This document shows, one piece after another, positions 1-5,941 of a DNA stretch of 20,933 bases. How positions within the stretch are numbered: position 1 is the stretch's first letter; each line of letters opens with the position of its first letter. A program made the translations under genes and the position numbers. The DNA is from a virus. The notes under the pieces were generated by a model. It saw nothing but the letters and a program-made list of their open reading frames with translations. It did no database searches and was not told where the DNA came from. Location of the stretch: the IMG/VR virus record IMGVR_UViG_3300045999_008849, positions 1 through 20,933 of that record; one strand, given 5' to 3'.

Positions 1-253
1 TTTGACCCTCAACAAAAAGTTTACCATCTTGTGTGTAGACATAAACTTCTTTCTTTTTAAATCCAGCAAGTGCAAGTTCAAGACGCGATTCCACATTACT
101 AATTTGAACTAGATTGTATGGGGGATAGTTTGTAGTAGTTTCATGTAGATGAAAAATACGATCAAAGTATTCATCCATACCAATACTATATTTGTTGATC
201 CTCTCCATTAATGCAGGAAGATCCGCAGCAGTATACCTTGTGAGGTTAGTCAT
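1..253 (-). CDS. hsp20: Small heat shock protein Hsp20, N-terminal part (runs off window edge)
   Basis: This is the first 84 residues of a small heat-shock (alpha-crystallin, IbpA-like) chaperone; the gene continues beyond base 1. The protein begins MTNLTRYTAADLPALMERIN, then has a short linker rich in His, Thr, Asn and Pro (about residues 36-44). Next comes the start of the crystallin beta-sandwich: a YNLVQISNVESRLELALAGF segment (45-64) followed by KKKEVYVYTQDGKLFVEG. This matches the usual pattern of Hsp20 proteins in T4-like cyanophages. The family holds unfolding proteins in soluble oligomers; in phage it may protect virion or photosystem proteins during infection, but that role is inference. 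The ATG at 253 follows a strong AAAGGAG ribosome site about 9 bases upstream. The gene lies alone after the terminator that closes the regA operon, so it probably has its own promoter in the 60 bases between. Confidence 0.85.
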   Translation of the reverse strand, partial: MTNLTRYTAADLPALMERINKYSIGMDEYFDRIFHLHETTTNYPPYNLVQISNVESRLELALAGFKKKEVYVYTQDGKLFVEGQ

Positions 254-329
254 TATAGTAGCTCCTTTAAAAGCGAGTTTGTGTTTTGTGGACCCTTTCG
301 GCATCCAATATTAATTATACAACAAACAT

Positions 330-354
330 AAAAAAAGGGAGTGTTGAACTCCCT
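330..354 (-). terminator. Intrinsic terminator after regA
   Basis: Read on the minus strand, a perfect 7-bp stem AGGGAGT/ACTCCCT with a 5-base loop (TCAAC) is followed by seven T residues. It starts seven bases past the regA stop codon and closes the replication operon before hsp20. Confidence 0.85.
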
Positions 355-360
355 ACAAGA

Positions 361-801
361 TCATTCGGTTTCTTCTACTCTTTTCTTTTTGGATCCAATA
401 TTATATTTGGTTTCCAAAATCCACTCTCCCTTATCTTTATAAGAAAGAACTTTAATTTGATTTAAAGGTGCAATATCTTGAATTTTTTCAAGATCAACAA
501 TTGTAATCAATCCCCAATCGGCAAGAAGTTGGGCAATACGATTACGGCGCTGCACATCATTCACAGTCAGGTTTGCGTGTTTGCCATCAAGAGCAAACAG
601 TTCCTTAAAGTGAACGAGATAATATCTACCTTGCTTGTGTAGAATATGGCAAGACTGATAGATTTTCTTTTCCTTTCTTGAAGCAACTCCGATACGAGTC
701 AAAGTTTCACGCACTTTCAAAAAGTCATCGGGTTCGTTGAGAACCACTTCAACCATTTGACTTGGCGTCCACTTCACTTCAGGTTCTTGAACTACACTCA
801 T
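361..801 (-). CDS. regA: RegA translational repressor of early genes
   Basis: The 146-residue product is the phage RegA protein, an RNA-binding repressor that blocks ribosome access to start regions of many early mRNAs (in T4 including 44, 45, 62 and its own). The core NEPDDFLKVRETLTRIGVAS (residues 22-41), then YQSCHILHKQGRYYLVHFKE (48-67) and LLADWGLITIV, aligns almost residue for residue with T4 RegA as I remember it. The protein has about 15 extra N-terminal and 8 basic C-terminal residues (GSKKKRVEETE). The ATG at 801 overlaps the stop of gene 62 by four bases (ATGA), so the two are translationally coupled, and a terminator follows at once. The order 62-regA is as in T4. Identification is secure; targets in this phage are inferred from T4. 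Confidence 0.96.
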   Translation of the reverse strand: MSVVQEPEVKWTPSQMVEVVLNEPDDFLKVRETLTRIGVASRKEKKIYQSCHILHKQGRYYLVHFKELFALDGKHANLTVNDVQRRNRIAQLLADWGLITIVDLEKIQDIAPLNQIKVLSYKDKGEWILETKYNIGSKKKRVEETE

Positions 802-1178
802 TTTGATCCTCCAGTTTCAAATTTCGATTTAATAAAAGTAAGTTGTTCTTTTGTAAGAATCCTCAAAGCTTGTTTTGCCTTCTCATTACTATAACCATAA
901 TAACGTTTGACATAATCAAGATCTTTGATTTTATCTTGTCGGAGCCAGGGAGAATACCTCTTCTTTTTCCTCAGACTATTTATATAAAAGTCATATTGCA
1001 TCTTCTTTGGGAGGAAATGATATTGATTCATTTCGTTTGCAAACATTAAACAATCAACGTGCCCAGAAAAACACCTATTGATAATATATGGCGCATATTC
1101 CTTCTCAAGTGAAGGATCTTCATCAATCAGGTGTTTCTTCGTTTGATTGATCGAGTTTAACCAGTCCTTCAATTCCAT
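798..1178 (-). CDS. 62: Clamp-loader small subunit gp62
   Basis: This 126-residue protein is the small subunit of the T4-type clamp loader, which joins a gp44 tetramer to open the gp45 sliding clamp onto primer ends. It is much shorter than T4 gp62 (187 residues) but matches the cyanophage version: MELKDWLNSINQTKKHLIDE at the start, a CFSGHVDCLMFANEMN helix region (about residues 36-51) and the RKKKRYSPWLR motif (71-81), which corresponds to the PRGKRYGKW region of T4. The frame is open upstream to 1232, but the ATG at 1178 gives the family N-terminus. That start lies 56 bases inside the end of the upstream methylase gene, so translation probably depends on coupling. The stop overlaps the regA start (ATGA). 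There is no clear Shine-Dalgarno site. Confidence 0.85.
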   Translation of the reverse strand: MELKDWLNSINQTKKHLIDEDPSLEKEYAPYIINRCFSGHVDCLMFANEMNQYHFLPKKMQYDFYINSLRKKKRYSPWLRQDKIKDLDYVKRYYGYSNEKAKQALRILTKEQLTFIKSKFETGGSK

Positions 1179-1995
1179 AATTAAAAAGCAAGAGTTCTTT
1201 ACGTTGTTTTTGCTCACGCATATATTCACCAACAGAACGCATTGTGTAAGTCAGATCAAACTCTGCAGCATTCCAGTTCTTAAACCTATCTTTTACAAGT
1301 TGGTCAGAATTATAACTAATCAACTGGTCCATATTATTAGCATCACAATCAGCAGCAAACTTATCGTGATCAAATCTTTTGTGCATTGATCCTTTGTTCC
1401 CATAGAGATTATCCTTAATATCATAAGGAGGATCGAGATACATAAAAGCACCTTTATTCCCATCCATCAGATAATCGTATGAATAGTTAGTTATACGCCA
1501 ACTAGCAATTAACTTGGAATACTCTGGCAATTTTTCAATTCCTCGCAAGGAAAAATTGGAGTTACTTGCTTGCTCCGAAAAAGATGAACTTTCGGTAAGA
1601 CCACTAAAAGAGCATTTGTTAACAATATAGAAAGCGACAGCACGATTAAAGTTCGTTTCAGACTCATCATTGATATGTTCCTTTGATTTTAAGAAAAGTT
1701 CTTTGGCAAGTTTAGGAGTATTGTAAGCAACTTTACAATCAACCAATTCATTCTTCAGATCATTCCCAAACATCTGAAGTTGCTGCCAGAAGTTTACAAG
1801 AGGTTCATAAAGATCATTCACCCAAATATCCATATTGGGATACTTCTTTGTGATATAAATCGCAACACTTCCTCCACCAAGAAATGGTTCTCGGAACTCA
1901 TCGTAGTTGCGAAGATCTGGAAAGTAAGGTCCCATCTTTTCACAAGCACGTGATTTTCCACCAGGATATCTAAGCGGGGTTTTAAGAGATTTCAT
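1123..1995 (-). CDS. dam: DNA adenine N6-methyltransferase, Dam/D12 class
   Basis: This 290-residue enzyme transfers a methyl group from S-adenosylmethionine to N6 of adenine in DNA. Order of motifs: YPGGK at 10-14 (motif X), FLGGGSVAI at 38-46 (motif I, AdoMet binding), ND at 60-61, AFYIVNKCSFSGLT at 121-134 (the typical N-x-x-x-F-S/N-G-L block), and DPPY at 188-191 (catalytic motif IV). This order is the alpha class of E. coli Dam and T4 Dam. The target is probably GATC, but sequence alone cannot prove it. The start is the ATG at 1995, one base inside the stop of the upstream candidate nuclease gene (TGATG). A TTG three bases earlier is less likely. The gene lies between clamp-loader genes 44 and 62, away from T4 dam's usual place. 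Together with the neighbour it suggests a modification half of a restriction-modification pair, though an orphan methylase regulating or marking phage DNA is also possible. Confidence 0.92.
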   Translation of the reverse strand: MKSLKTPLRYPGGKSRACEKMGPYFPDLRNYDEFREPFLGGGSVAIYITKKYPNMDIWVNDLYEPLVNFWQQLQMFGNDLKNELVDCKVAYNTPKLAKELFLKSKEHINDESETNFNRAVAFYIVNKCSFSGLTESSSFSEQASNSNFSLRGIEKLPEYSKLIASWRITNYSYDYLMDGNKGAFMYLDPPYDIKDNLYGNKGSMHKRFDHDKFAADCDANNMDQLISYNSDQLVKDRFKNWNAAEFDLTYTMRSVGEYMREQKQRKELLLFNYGIEGLVKLDQSNEETPD

Positions 1996-2567
1996 CAAAC
2001 GTATTCCTCAATCAAAGAAAACATACCATCAACGTCACAATCCTTTTCAGCAGGAATAACGTTTTCAACAATCATAGTATAATCACCCTTCTTCAATACA
2101 CATTTGGGGTCATTTGCATTCTCATCAACACATTCGTAAACTTTATCCCATGTGGTATAACCCACAGACATAGCCTTAGTATCAACTAAAAGTAGATAAT
2201 CAAATGTTTTAATTAGATCTTCTTTTTTCCATTCTGTTTTATCTTTACTAGAAGGATGAAAATTTTTCAATACAAATGCTTTGCAGTCACCACGGCAGTC
2301 TTTACCAGTTTTGTCTTTACCTGTTTTAAACAGACCAAATTGACTTTTCATTTCAACAAATTTGCCCGTTTCTTTTAGAATAAAATCCCTGCCAGTTTGA
2401 AAAAGTCCCACATGGGTCAATTGATCATCGGACCACTTACAAAAAGACTTCTCAGTATAATGGGCACGAAGTCCCCTGAAGGGATTACTTTTCATTTGTT
2501 TTGTATTGGATGCATTTACCCATCCAAAAAATTGTTCAAAATTAACGCGAGAAAAATCAATACTCAT
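1995..2567 (-). CDS. Candidate PD-(D/E)XK nuclease paired with the adenine methylase
   Basis: I do not recognise a named family. Using the ATG at 2567, the product has 190 residues. It holds a nuclease-like signature: GRD at 59-61, exactly ten residues, then EMK at 72-74, followed by SQFG. This fits the D-x(n)-E-x-K active site of restriction-type nucleases. Downstream come a Lys/Asp/Gly-rich segment with cysteines (about 81-96), AFVLKNF (97-103) and a hydrophobic strand FDYLLLVDTKAMSVGYTTWD, as is common in the core of type II restriction enzymes. The gene directly precedes, and by one base overlaps, an adenine methylase, the classic company of a restriction enzyme. It overlaps the preceding small gene by 11 bases. 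An upstream in-frame start at 2597 lies deep inside that gene and is less likely. Fold and function are inference; a structural or regulatory partner of the methylase is the main alternative. Confidence 0.55.
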   Translation of the reverse strand: MSIDFSRVNFEQFFGWVNASNTKQMKSNPFRGLRAHYTEKSFCKWSDDQLTHVGLFQTGRDFILKETGKFVEMKSQFGLFKTGKDKTGKDCRGDCKAFVLKNFHPSSKDKTEWKKEDLIKTFDYLLLVDTKAMSVGYTTWDKVYECVDENANDPKCVLKKGDYTMIVENVIPAEKDCDVDGMFSLIEEYV

Positions 2568-2763
2568 AATCAGGTTTGTTGTACTTAAGGTACTCAAAAA
2601 AAGTAAGTTTCATTTCCTTCTGCGTCATGCCACAGTGGGCAGCAGCAGCAGGCAAAGTCATTTTAGCACGAAAAAGACCTTCGTTTGCCTCCTTCACATT
2701 TGTAGGCGTTGTTTTAACTGGTTTTTCGTATAAGATTTTGTAATCAATTCGGTAAAAGTTCAT
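2557..2763 (-). CDS. Small conserved cyanophage protein with HTH-like segment
   Basis: The product is 68 residues and has no function known to me. The sequence has a basic and aromatic start (MNFYRIDYKILYEKPVKTTP) and then LPAAAAHCGMTQKEMKLTFFEYL near the C-terminus (about residues 37-59). The second stretch looks like two helices joined by a CGMT turn, as in helix-turn-helix proteins, so DNA or RNA binding is possible but unproven. The ATG at 2763 follows a TGAG element; a TTG at 2787 would overlap the stop of the gene before it. The last 11 bases overlap the candidate nuclease start. It sits in the run of small genes downstream of gene 44 and is probably cotranscribed with it. Confidence 0.7.
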   Translation of the reverse strand: MNFYRIDYKILYEKPVKTTPTNVKEANEGLFRAKMTLPAAAAHCGMTQKEMKLTFFEYLKYNKPDYEY

Positions 2764-2779
2764 CAGATACTCACAATAG

Positions 2780-3067
2780 TCAAACAATCAATTTTTTATT
2801 CGGAGATTTGATAACCGAAAACATATCCTTGTAGTTGTCAACAATTTGCTCCTGCGCTTCGGAAATATAAACAACATATTTTTTAGAAACCTCCAAATCT
2901 ACATCTTTACCTTTTAGAAGAGGAGACCATGGAGCAAATCCCATCTGCCCATTTCCAGTAGGAATAGCAACAATAGGATTACGAATAACAATAGTATCAG
3001 TCAAATCACCAACTTGATCTGCGATAACATCTTCACCAGACCACATACGAATTAATTTTACATTCAT
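2780..3067 (-). CDS. Small beta-rich protein, possible Sm/Lsm-like fold
   Basis: A 95-residue protein without a named function. It reads as a small beta barrel: MNVKLIRMWSGEDVIADQVG, then IVIRNPIVAI (26-35), a Gly/Asn turn, MGFAPWSPLL (42-51) and a last strand KKYVVYISE (62-70), with a short basic tail. The pattern SGED - RNP(I/V)V - xPW is shared with the 139-residue protein encoded at 14457-14876, so the two look like distant paralogues. The strand-rich layout suggests an Sm/Lsm-like fold and perhaps RNA binding; that is inference from pattern only. The ATG at 3067 follows a GAGG element 11 bases upstream and lies five bases after the preceding stop. Confidence 0.7.
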   Translation of the reverse strand: MNVKLIRMWSGEDVIADQVGDLTDTIVIRNPIVAIPTGNGQMGFAPWSPLLKGKDVDLEVSKKYVVYISEAQEQIVDNYKDMFSVIKSPNKKLIV

Positions 3068-3072
3068 TTTAA

Positions 3073-3264
3073 TTAAACCTCATCTACTAGTTCAATGTCC
3101 TCAAATTGATCCGAAGATACTTCATGCTCTCCGCCAAGAAGATACCAATGTTTACCATCATCACAAACACCAAGATATTTCATTTGATCTTCTTCAAAAA
3201 TGTTTTCACGCATAACTGCTTGAAGACGATAATGCATCAATTCAGATTTAGATGGGACTTTCAT
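3073..3264 (-). CDS. Small conserved acidic protein downstream of gene 44
   Basis: A 63-residue protein starting MKVPSKSELMHYRLQAVMRE and ending in an acidic tail (SSDQFEDIELVDEV). The middle, YLGVCDDGKHWYLLGGEHEV, looks like a two-strand beta hairpin. I know no function for it. Its start overlaps the stop of gene 44 by four bases (ATGA), a sign of translational coupling, and the gene reads as part of the 45-44-62-regA operon. The coding assignment rests on the overlap, the good start and the compact packing of neighbours. Confidence 0.72.
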   Translation of the reverse strand: MKVPSKSELMHYRLQAVMRENIFEEDQMKYLGVCDDGKHWYLLGGEHEVSSDQFEDIELVDEV

Positions 3265-4205
3265 TTGAATTCACACTCACACATAATTTCAGTTAATGCT
3301 GCAAGAAGATTTATTTCCTGATCAGCCACGAACGCACATTGGTATTGATACTTAGCAATAACAAGAACGGCAGCAGGAATAGATGCGGGTGAAAGACAAT
3401 CATAAAGGGAGTCATAAACCCTGCGGAGTAAACTAGAAGCATCGTTGTCCAAGTTGGAGACCACCCACTTTCGGACTTCAGTAAAGTTTTTATCCTTGAG
3501 AAATTTAATAAGTTCATTTACAGATACATCAGAAAAAGTTGCAAGAATACCAGAGTCAATTTTACCACCAGTAGAATATCTTTGAATTTCGTTTAAAACA
3601 CGTCGGAAATCTGGAAAGTGTTTAGCAACTAATTCAACAACAACTTTTTCATCATACTCAATTTTTTCCTGATCCAAGATTTGTAGGACTCTTTTGAAAA
3701 AACTTCCAGCAAGTTGCTGTTTTTGTTTTCCTTTGATTGCGAAGTCAATGACGGCACAACGGGAGTGAAGGGGTTCAATGATCTTGTTTTTGTAGTTACA
3801 GGTGAAAATGAATCGGCAGTTGTTATAAAATGCCTCAATATTCGCCCGTAGTAGGAGTTGTACGTCGTTGCCTGTGTTATCAGCCTCATCGATGATGATG
3901 ACTTTGTGTTTAGAAGATCCCGTAAGTGAGACGGTCGAAGCGAAGTTCTTTGCTTGGTTCCGTACAGTATCCAGGAAACGCCCTTCGTCGGATCCGTTGA
4001 TGACATAATAGTCTGCTCCCAATTCGTTACATAATGCCTTTGCGATTGTAGTTTTACCAATTCCAGGAGGTCCAGCAAGAAGGAGATTTGGGATCTCACC
4101 CTTCTCTACAAACTCCTTAAATGTTTTTTTAGTTTCATCGGGAAGAATACAATCCTCAATCACTTGAGGACGGTATTTCTCCACAAAAAGAAATTCACTT
4201 GTCAT
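3261..4205 (-). CDS. 44: Clamp-loader ATPase subunit gp44 (AAA+)
   Basis: This 314-residue AAA+ ATPase forms, with gp62, the loader that uses ATP to place the gp45 clamp on primed DNA. Visible motifs: VEKYRP at 8-13 (the N-terminal clamp-loader box), ECILP-like DCILPDETKKTF, Walker A GPPGIGKT at 45-52, Walker B VIIIDEAD at 102-109, sensor region FIFTCNY and the SRC arginine-finger motif at 148-150. The C-terminal part is the helical lid and collar. The length matches T4 gp44 (319 residues). The start at 4205 lies three bases after the stop of the upstream gene; the stop overlaps the next small gene. In T4 gene 62 follows 44 directly; here five genes stand between them. Confidence 0.97.
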   Translation of the reverse strand: MTSEFLFVEKYRPQVIEDCILPDETKKTFKEFVEKGEIPNLLLAGPPGIGKTTIAKALCNELGADYYVINGSDEGRFLDTVRNQAKNFASTVSLTGSSKHKVIIIDEADNTGNDVQLLLRANIEAFYNNCRFIFTCNYKNKIIEPLHSRCAVIDFAIKGKQKQQLAGSFFKRVLQILDQEKIEYDEKVVVELVAKHFPDFRRVLNEIQRYSTGGKIDSGILATFSDVSVNELIKFLKDKNFTEVRKWVVSNLDNDASSLLRRVYDSLYDCLSPASIPAAVLVIAKYQYQCAFVADQEINLLAALTEIMCECEFK

Positions 4206-4208
4206 AAT

Positions 4209-4718
4209 TTAGATCCAATCAGGTTTGCGTTCTGGCATACGAAGATAATTAGATGCAACCCAAGGTTTGGATGCAATATACATCTTGTAAGCAGTAAAAG
4301 TGTCAATGCTTGTGTCAAGTTTATACTCATCTGGCATAGCACGAACGAAGTTTTCTACCTTATTAATTTTACCACGAGGGAACAAATAAAAGGCATCTAC
4401 GAGTGTCTTATAACAAGAATGAACTTTACCATAACGGAGAGTGTATTCATCACACAGATTAAGACCATGTTTAATCAACCAGTAAGCATTATGAACGGAC
4501 TCTGCTGCCCACTTGGTACAAGGATGGTTACGGAAAGCACCCTTCTCGGTGCTGTAAGGAGTGTTGTCTGCTTTGAGAAGGGGTCCATAGTTGTGATACC
4601 ACTTGGAGGCAACGATAGAAAGCATCTGGCAGCACTCCAAGGGCATCTTTACAACGTGCTTGTCAGGAAGACAGAGAGCACTCTCTGCAGGAAATTCACT
4701 TGTTACGAAGATGTTCAT
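4209..4718 (-). CDS. Conserved phage protein of the DKHVVKM family, between 45 and 44
   Basis: A 169-residue protein of a family common in marine phages, marked by a short N-terminal strand (MNIFVTSEFP) and the motif DKHVVKMPLECCQMLS (19-34). The rest is rich in Trp, His and Tyr: FRNHPCTKWA, LCDEYTLRYGKVHSCY and a C-terminal KPWVASNYLRMPERKPDW. Conserved-looking His and Lys residues hint at an enzyme or nucleic-acid-binding protein. A distant link to pyrimidine-dimer glycosylases has crossed my mind but I cannot support it from motifs. The ATG at 4718 overlaps the gene 45 stop (ATGA), and gene 44 begins three bases after its own stop, so it is locked into the clamp/clamp-loader operon. Confidence 0.78.
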   Translation of the reverse strand: MNIFVTSEFPAESALCLPDKHVVKMPLECCQMLSIVASKWYHNYGPLLKADNTPYSTEKGAFRNHPCTKWAAESVHNAYWLIKHGLNLCDEYTLRYGKVHSCYKTLVDAFYLFPRGKINKVENFVRAMPDEYKLDTSIDTFTAYKMYIASKPWVASNYLRMPERKPDWI

Positions 4719-5380
4719 CCGAATGTTGAATCAGGTTCCAGAGCAATATAATACTTCAGATTGTACTTGGTGTTCGTGAACTGTGACAAAAGTTTAGAAG
4801 ACACCACAACGTCATAAGCACCAGGAATGATCTTAATGTTTTCTACCTTGAAATTGAACGTAAACTCTGTATCGGTTTCCCCAACAACAATAGCATATTC
4901 ATTAGAGGTATCATTCTTCTTATCACGAACAACAAGTTTAATGACACCTGCCTCACCAATAGCAGAAAAATCTGGGAGTTGATAAACTGCTGCTGCCTTT
5001 ACCAGTTTCTCCAAGGAAGCACTATCAAGTTGGAAACAAACATCTTTTGAAGGGAGTTGAATGTCTTTTTCGGGAGGAGAAACAATTACGTTAGGATCAG
5101 CAAAGAAGTATTTTACACGGCGCTTGCCTTCACGAATACTCAAGTAAGAGTCTTCTTTAAAATCCAAATCTGGATCTTGATGAAGACCCAATCCATTCAA
5201 AAACTGGTTGAGATCATAGATTGCAAAATCACGAGGAAACTCTTCAGTAATATCTGCCTCTGCCAAAATGTTTTTTGCAACCGAAATAGTACGAAGGCGG
5301 TTTCCCTCTTTTACAAGAATTGAGTTATTAATACTTGCAAAATTCTTAAGAATGGTTAGGGTATTGTCAGAAAGTTTCAT
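4715..5380 (-). CDS. 45: Sliding clamp gp45 (DNA polymerase processivity factor)
   Basis: A 221-residue ring-forming clamp that holds DNA polymerase on DNA and, in T4, also activates late transcription through gp55 and gp33. The N-terminus MKLSDNTLTILKNFASIN is nearly that of T4 gp45 (MKLSKDTTALLKNFATIN). Further matches are FAIYDLNQFLNGL (59-71 region), FFADPNVIVSPP, FTFNFKVENIKI with PGAYDVVVSSK, and the C-terminal YYIALEPDSTFG, equal to YVVALEADSTHDF of T4. The ATG at 5380 gives this family start. A GTG seven codons earlier overlaps the stop of the upstream gene as GTGA and cannot be excluded. Neither start has a good ribosome site. The stop overlaps the next gene (ATGA). Confidence 0.97.
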   Translation of the reverse strand: MKLSDNTLTILKNFASINNSILVKEGNRLRTISVAKNILAEADITEEFPRDFAIYDLNQFLNGLGLHQDPDLDFKEDSYLSIREGKRRVKYFFADPNVIVSPPEKDIQLPSKDVCFQLDSASLEKLVKAAAVYQLPDFSAIGEAGVIKLVVRDKKNDTSNEYAIVVGETDTEFTFNFKVENIKIIPGAYDVVVSSKLLSQFTNTKYNLKYYIALEPDSTFG

Positions 5381-5397
5381 AGTTTCAGGTTTCAGTT

Positions 5398-5886
5398 TCA
5401 CTTGTTTTCAACGAGATTAAGATGATTAATTAGCAGAATTGTGTAGTGAAGAACCTTGAACAAATCTGCACGAGGAGTACCTTTTGTATCATAACGATCA
5501 ATATACTTGGTTACATTACCAGCACAGAAACCTTCACGGCGATTGTGCTTGATCTTATCTAGGGTTTGCTCTTTGCCACCGCCAGTACGATCAACATAAT
5601 GTTGCCGATAAGTGCTTGCAATATATTCTTCCAGTTGCTTGAGGATTTTATCCTCGTTATATTTCCAAAAACCGTTTTTGTTTGTATCTTCAGGCATGTT
5701 CAAATTAAAAGTAATAGTATCAGGTGAGGTATAAGGATTTCCAGTCAAACTAATTCCATCATAGTTCCAGTAATCCTGCGCCCCTGAAAATGAAATGGTA
5801 TCAGTTCCAGATCCACCATAAATTGTGGAAAATTGAGATGTTTTTGGGATTGAACTTTCGTAAGTGCTCTCAAAGTTTTCAGACAT
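5398..5886 (-). CDS. DUF3310-domain protein with unusual N-terminal extension
   Basis: This 162-residue protein ends in a DUF3310 domain, an uncharacterised phage domain sometimes annotated as a nucleotide-kinase-like or SaV-like protein. The signature is visible: YIASTYRQHYVDRTGGGKEQ, then REGFCAGNVTKYIDRY (117-132) and DLFKVLHYTILLINHL (141-156). The first 75 residues, rich in Ser, Thr, Asn and aromatic residues (SGTDTISFSGAQDYWNYDG), are not part of the domain and I recognise nothing in them. The start at 5886 is the only good one, though the ribosome site is weak. A hairpin with a short T tract upstream (5908-5932) may separate it from the CobS-like gene. It precedes sliding clamp gene 45 and overlaps the GTG alternative start of that gene. 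Confidence 0.82.
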   Translation of the reverse strand: MSENFESTYESSIPKTSQFSTIYGGSGTDTISFSGAQDYWNYDGISLTGNPYTSPDTITFNLNMPEDTNKNGFWKYNEDKILKQLEEYIASTYRQHYVDRTGGGKEQTLDKIKHNRREGFCAGNVTKYIDRYDTKGTPRADLFKVLHYTILLINHLNLVENK

Positions 5887-5907
5887 TTTGTTTCATAGTA
5901 AAAGGAC

Positions 5908-5932
5908 AAAAGAGGAGGTACATTAACCCCCT
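5908..5932 (-). terminator. Probable weak terminator between the CobS-like gene and DUF3310
   Basis: On the minus strand a 7-bp stem AGGGGGT/ACCTCCT (one G-T pair) with a 6-base loop is followed by CTTTTG. The T run is short and interrupted, so read-through into the replication operon is likely. Confidence 0.55.
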
Positions 5933-5941
5933 TGTATTCTA

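Noticed and set aside
314-319. TATAAT on the minus strand upstream of hsp20
   Set aside because: There is no acceptable -35 at 16-18 bases. hsp20 probably needs a promoter here, but this box alone is not enough.
2568-2597. Upstream extension (MSTLSTTNLI) of the candidate nuclease
   Set aside because: It would overlap the preceding gene by 41 bases; the ATG at 2567 is in the common short-overlap style of this operon.
4164-4751. Plus-strand open frame of 195 codons
   Set aside because: It lies opposite the DKHVVKM-family gene and parts of its two neighbours, with no recognisable motif; a shadow of real coding sequence.
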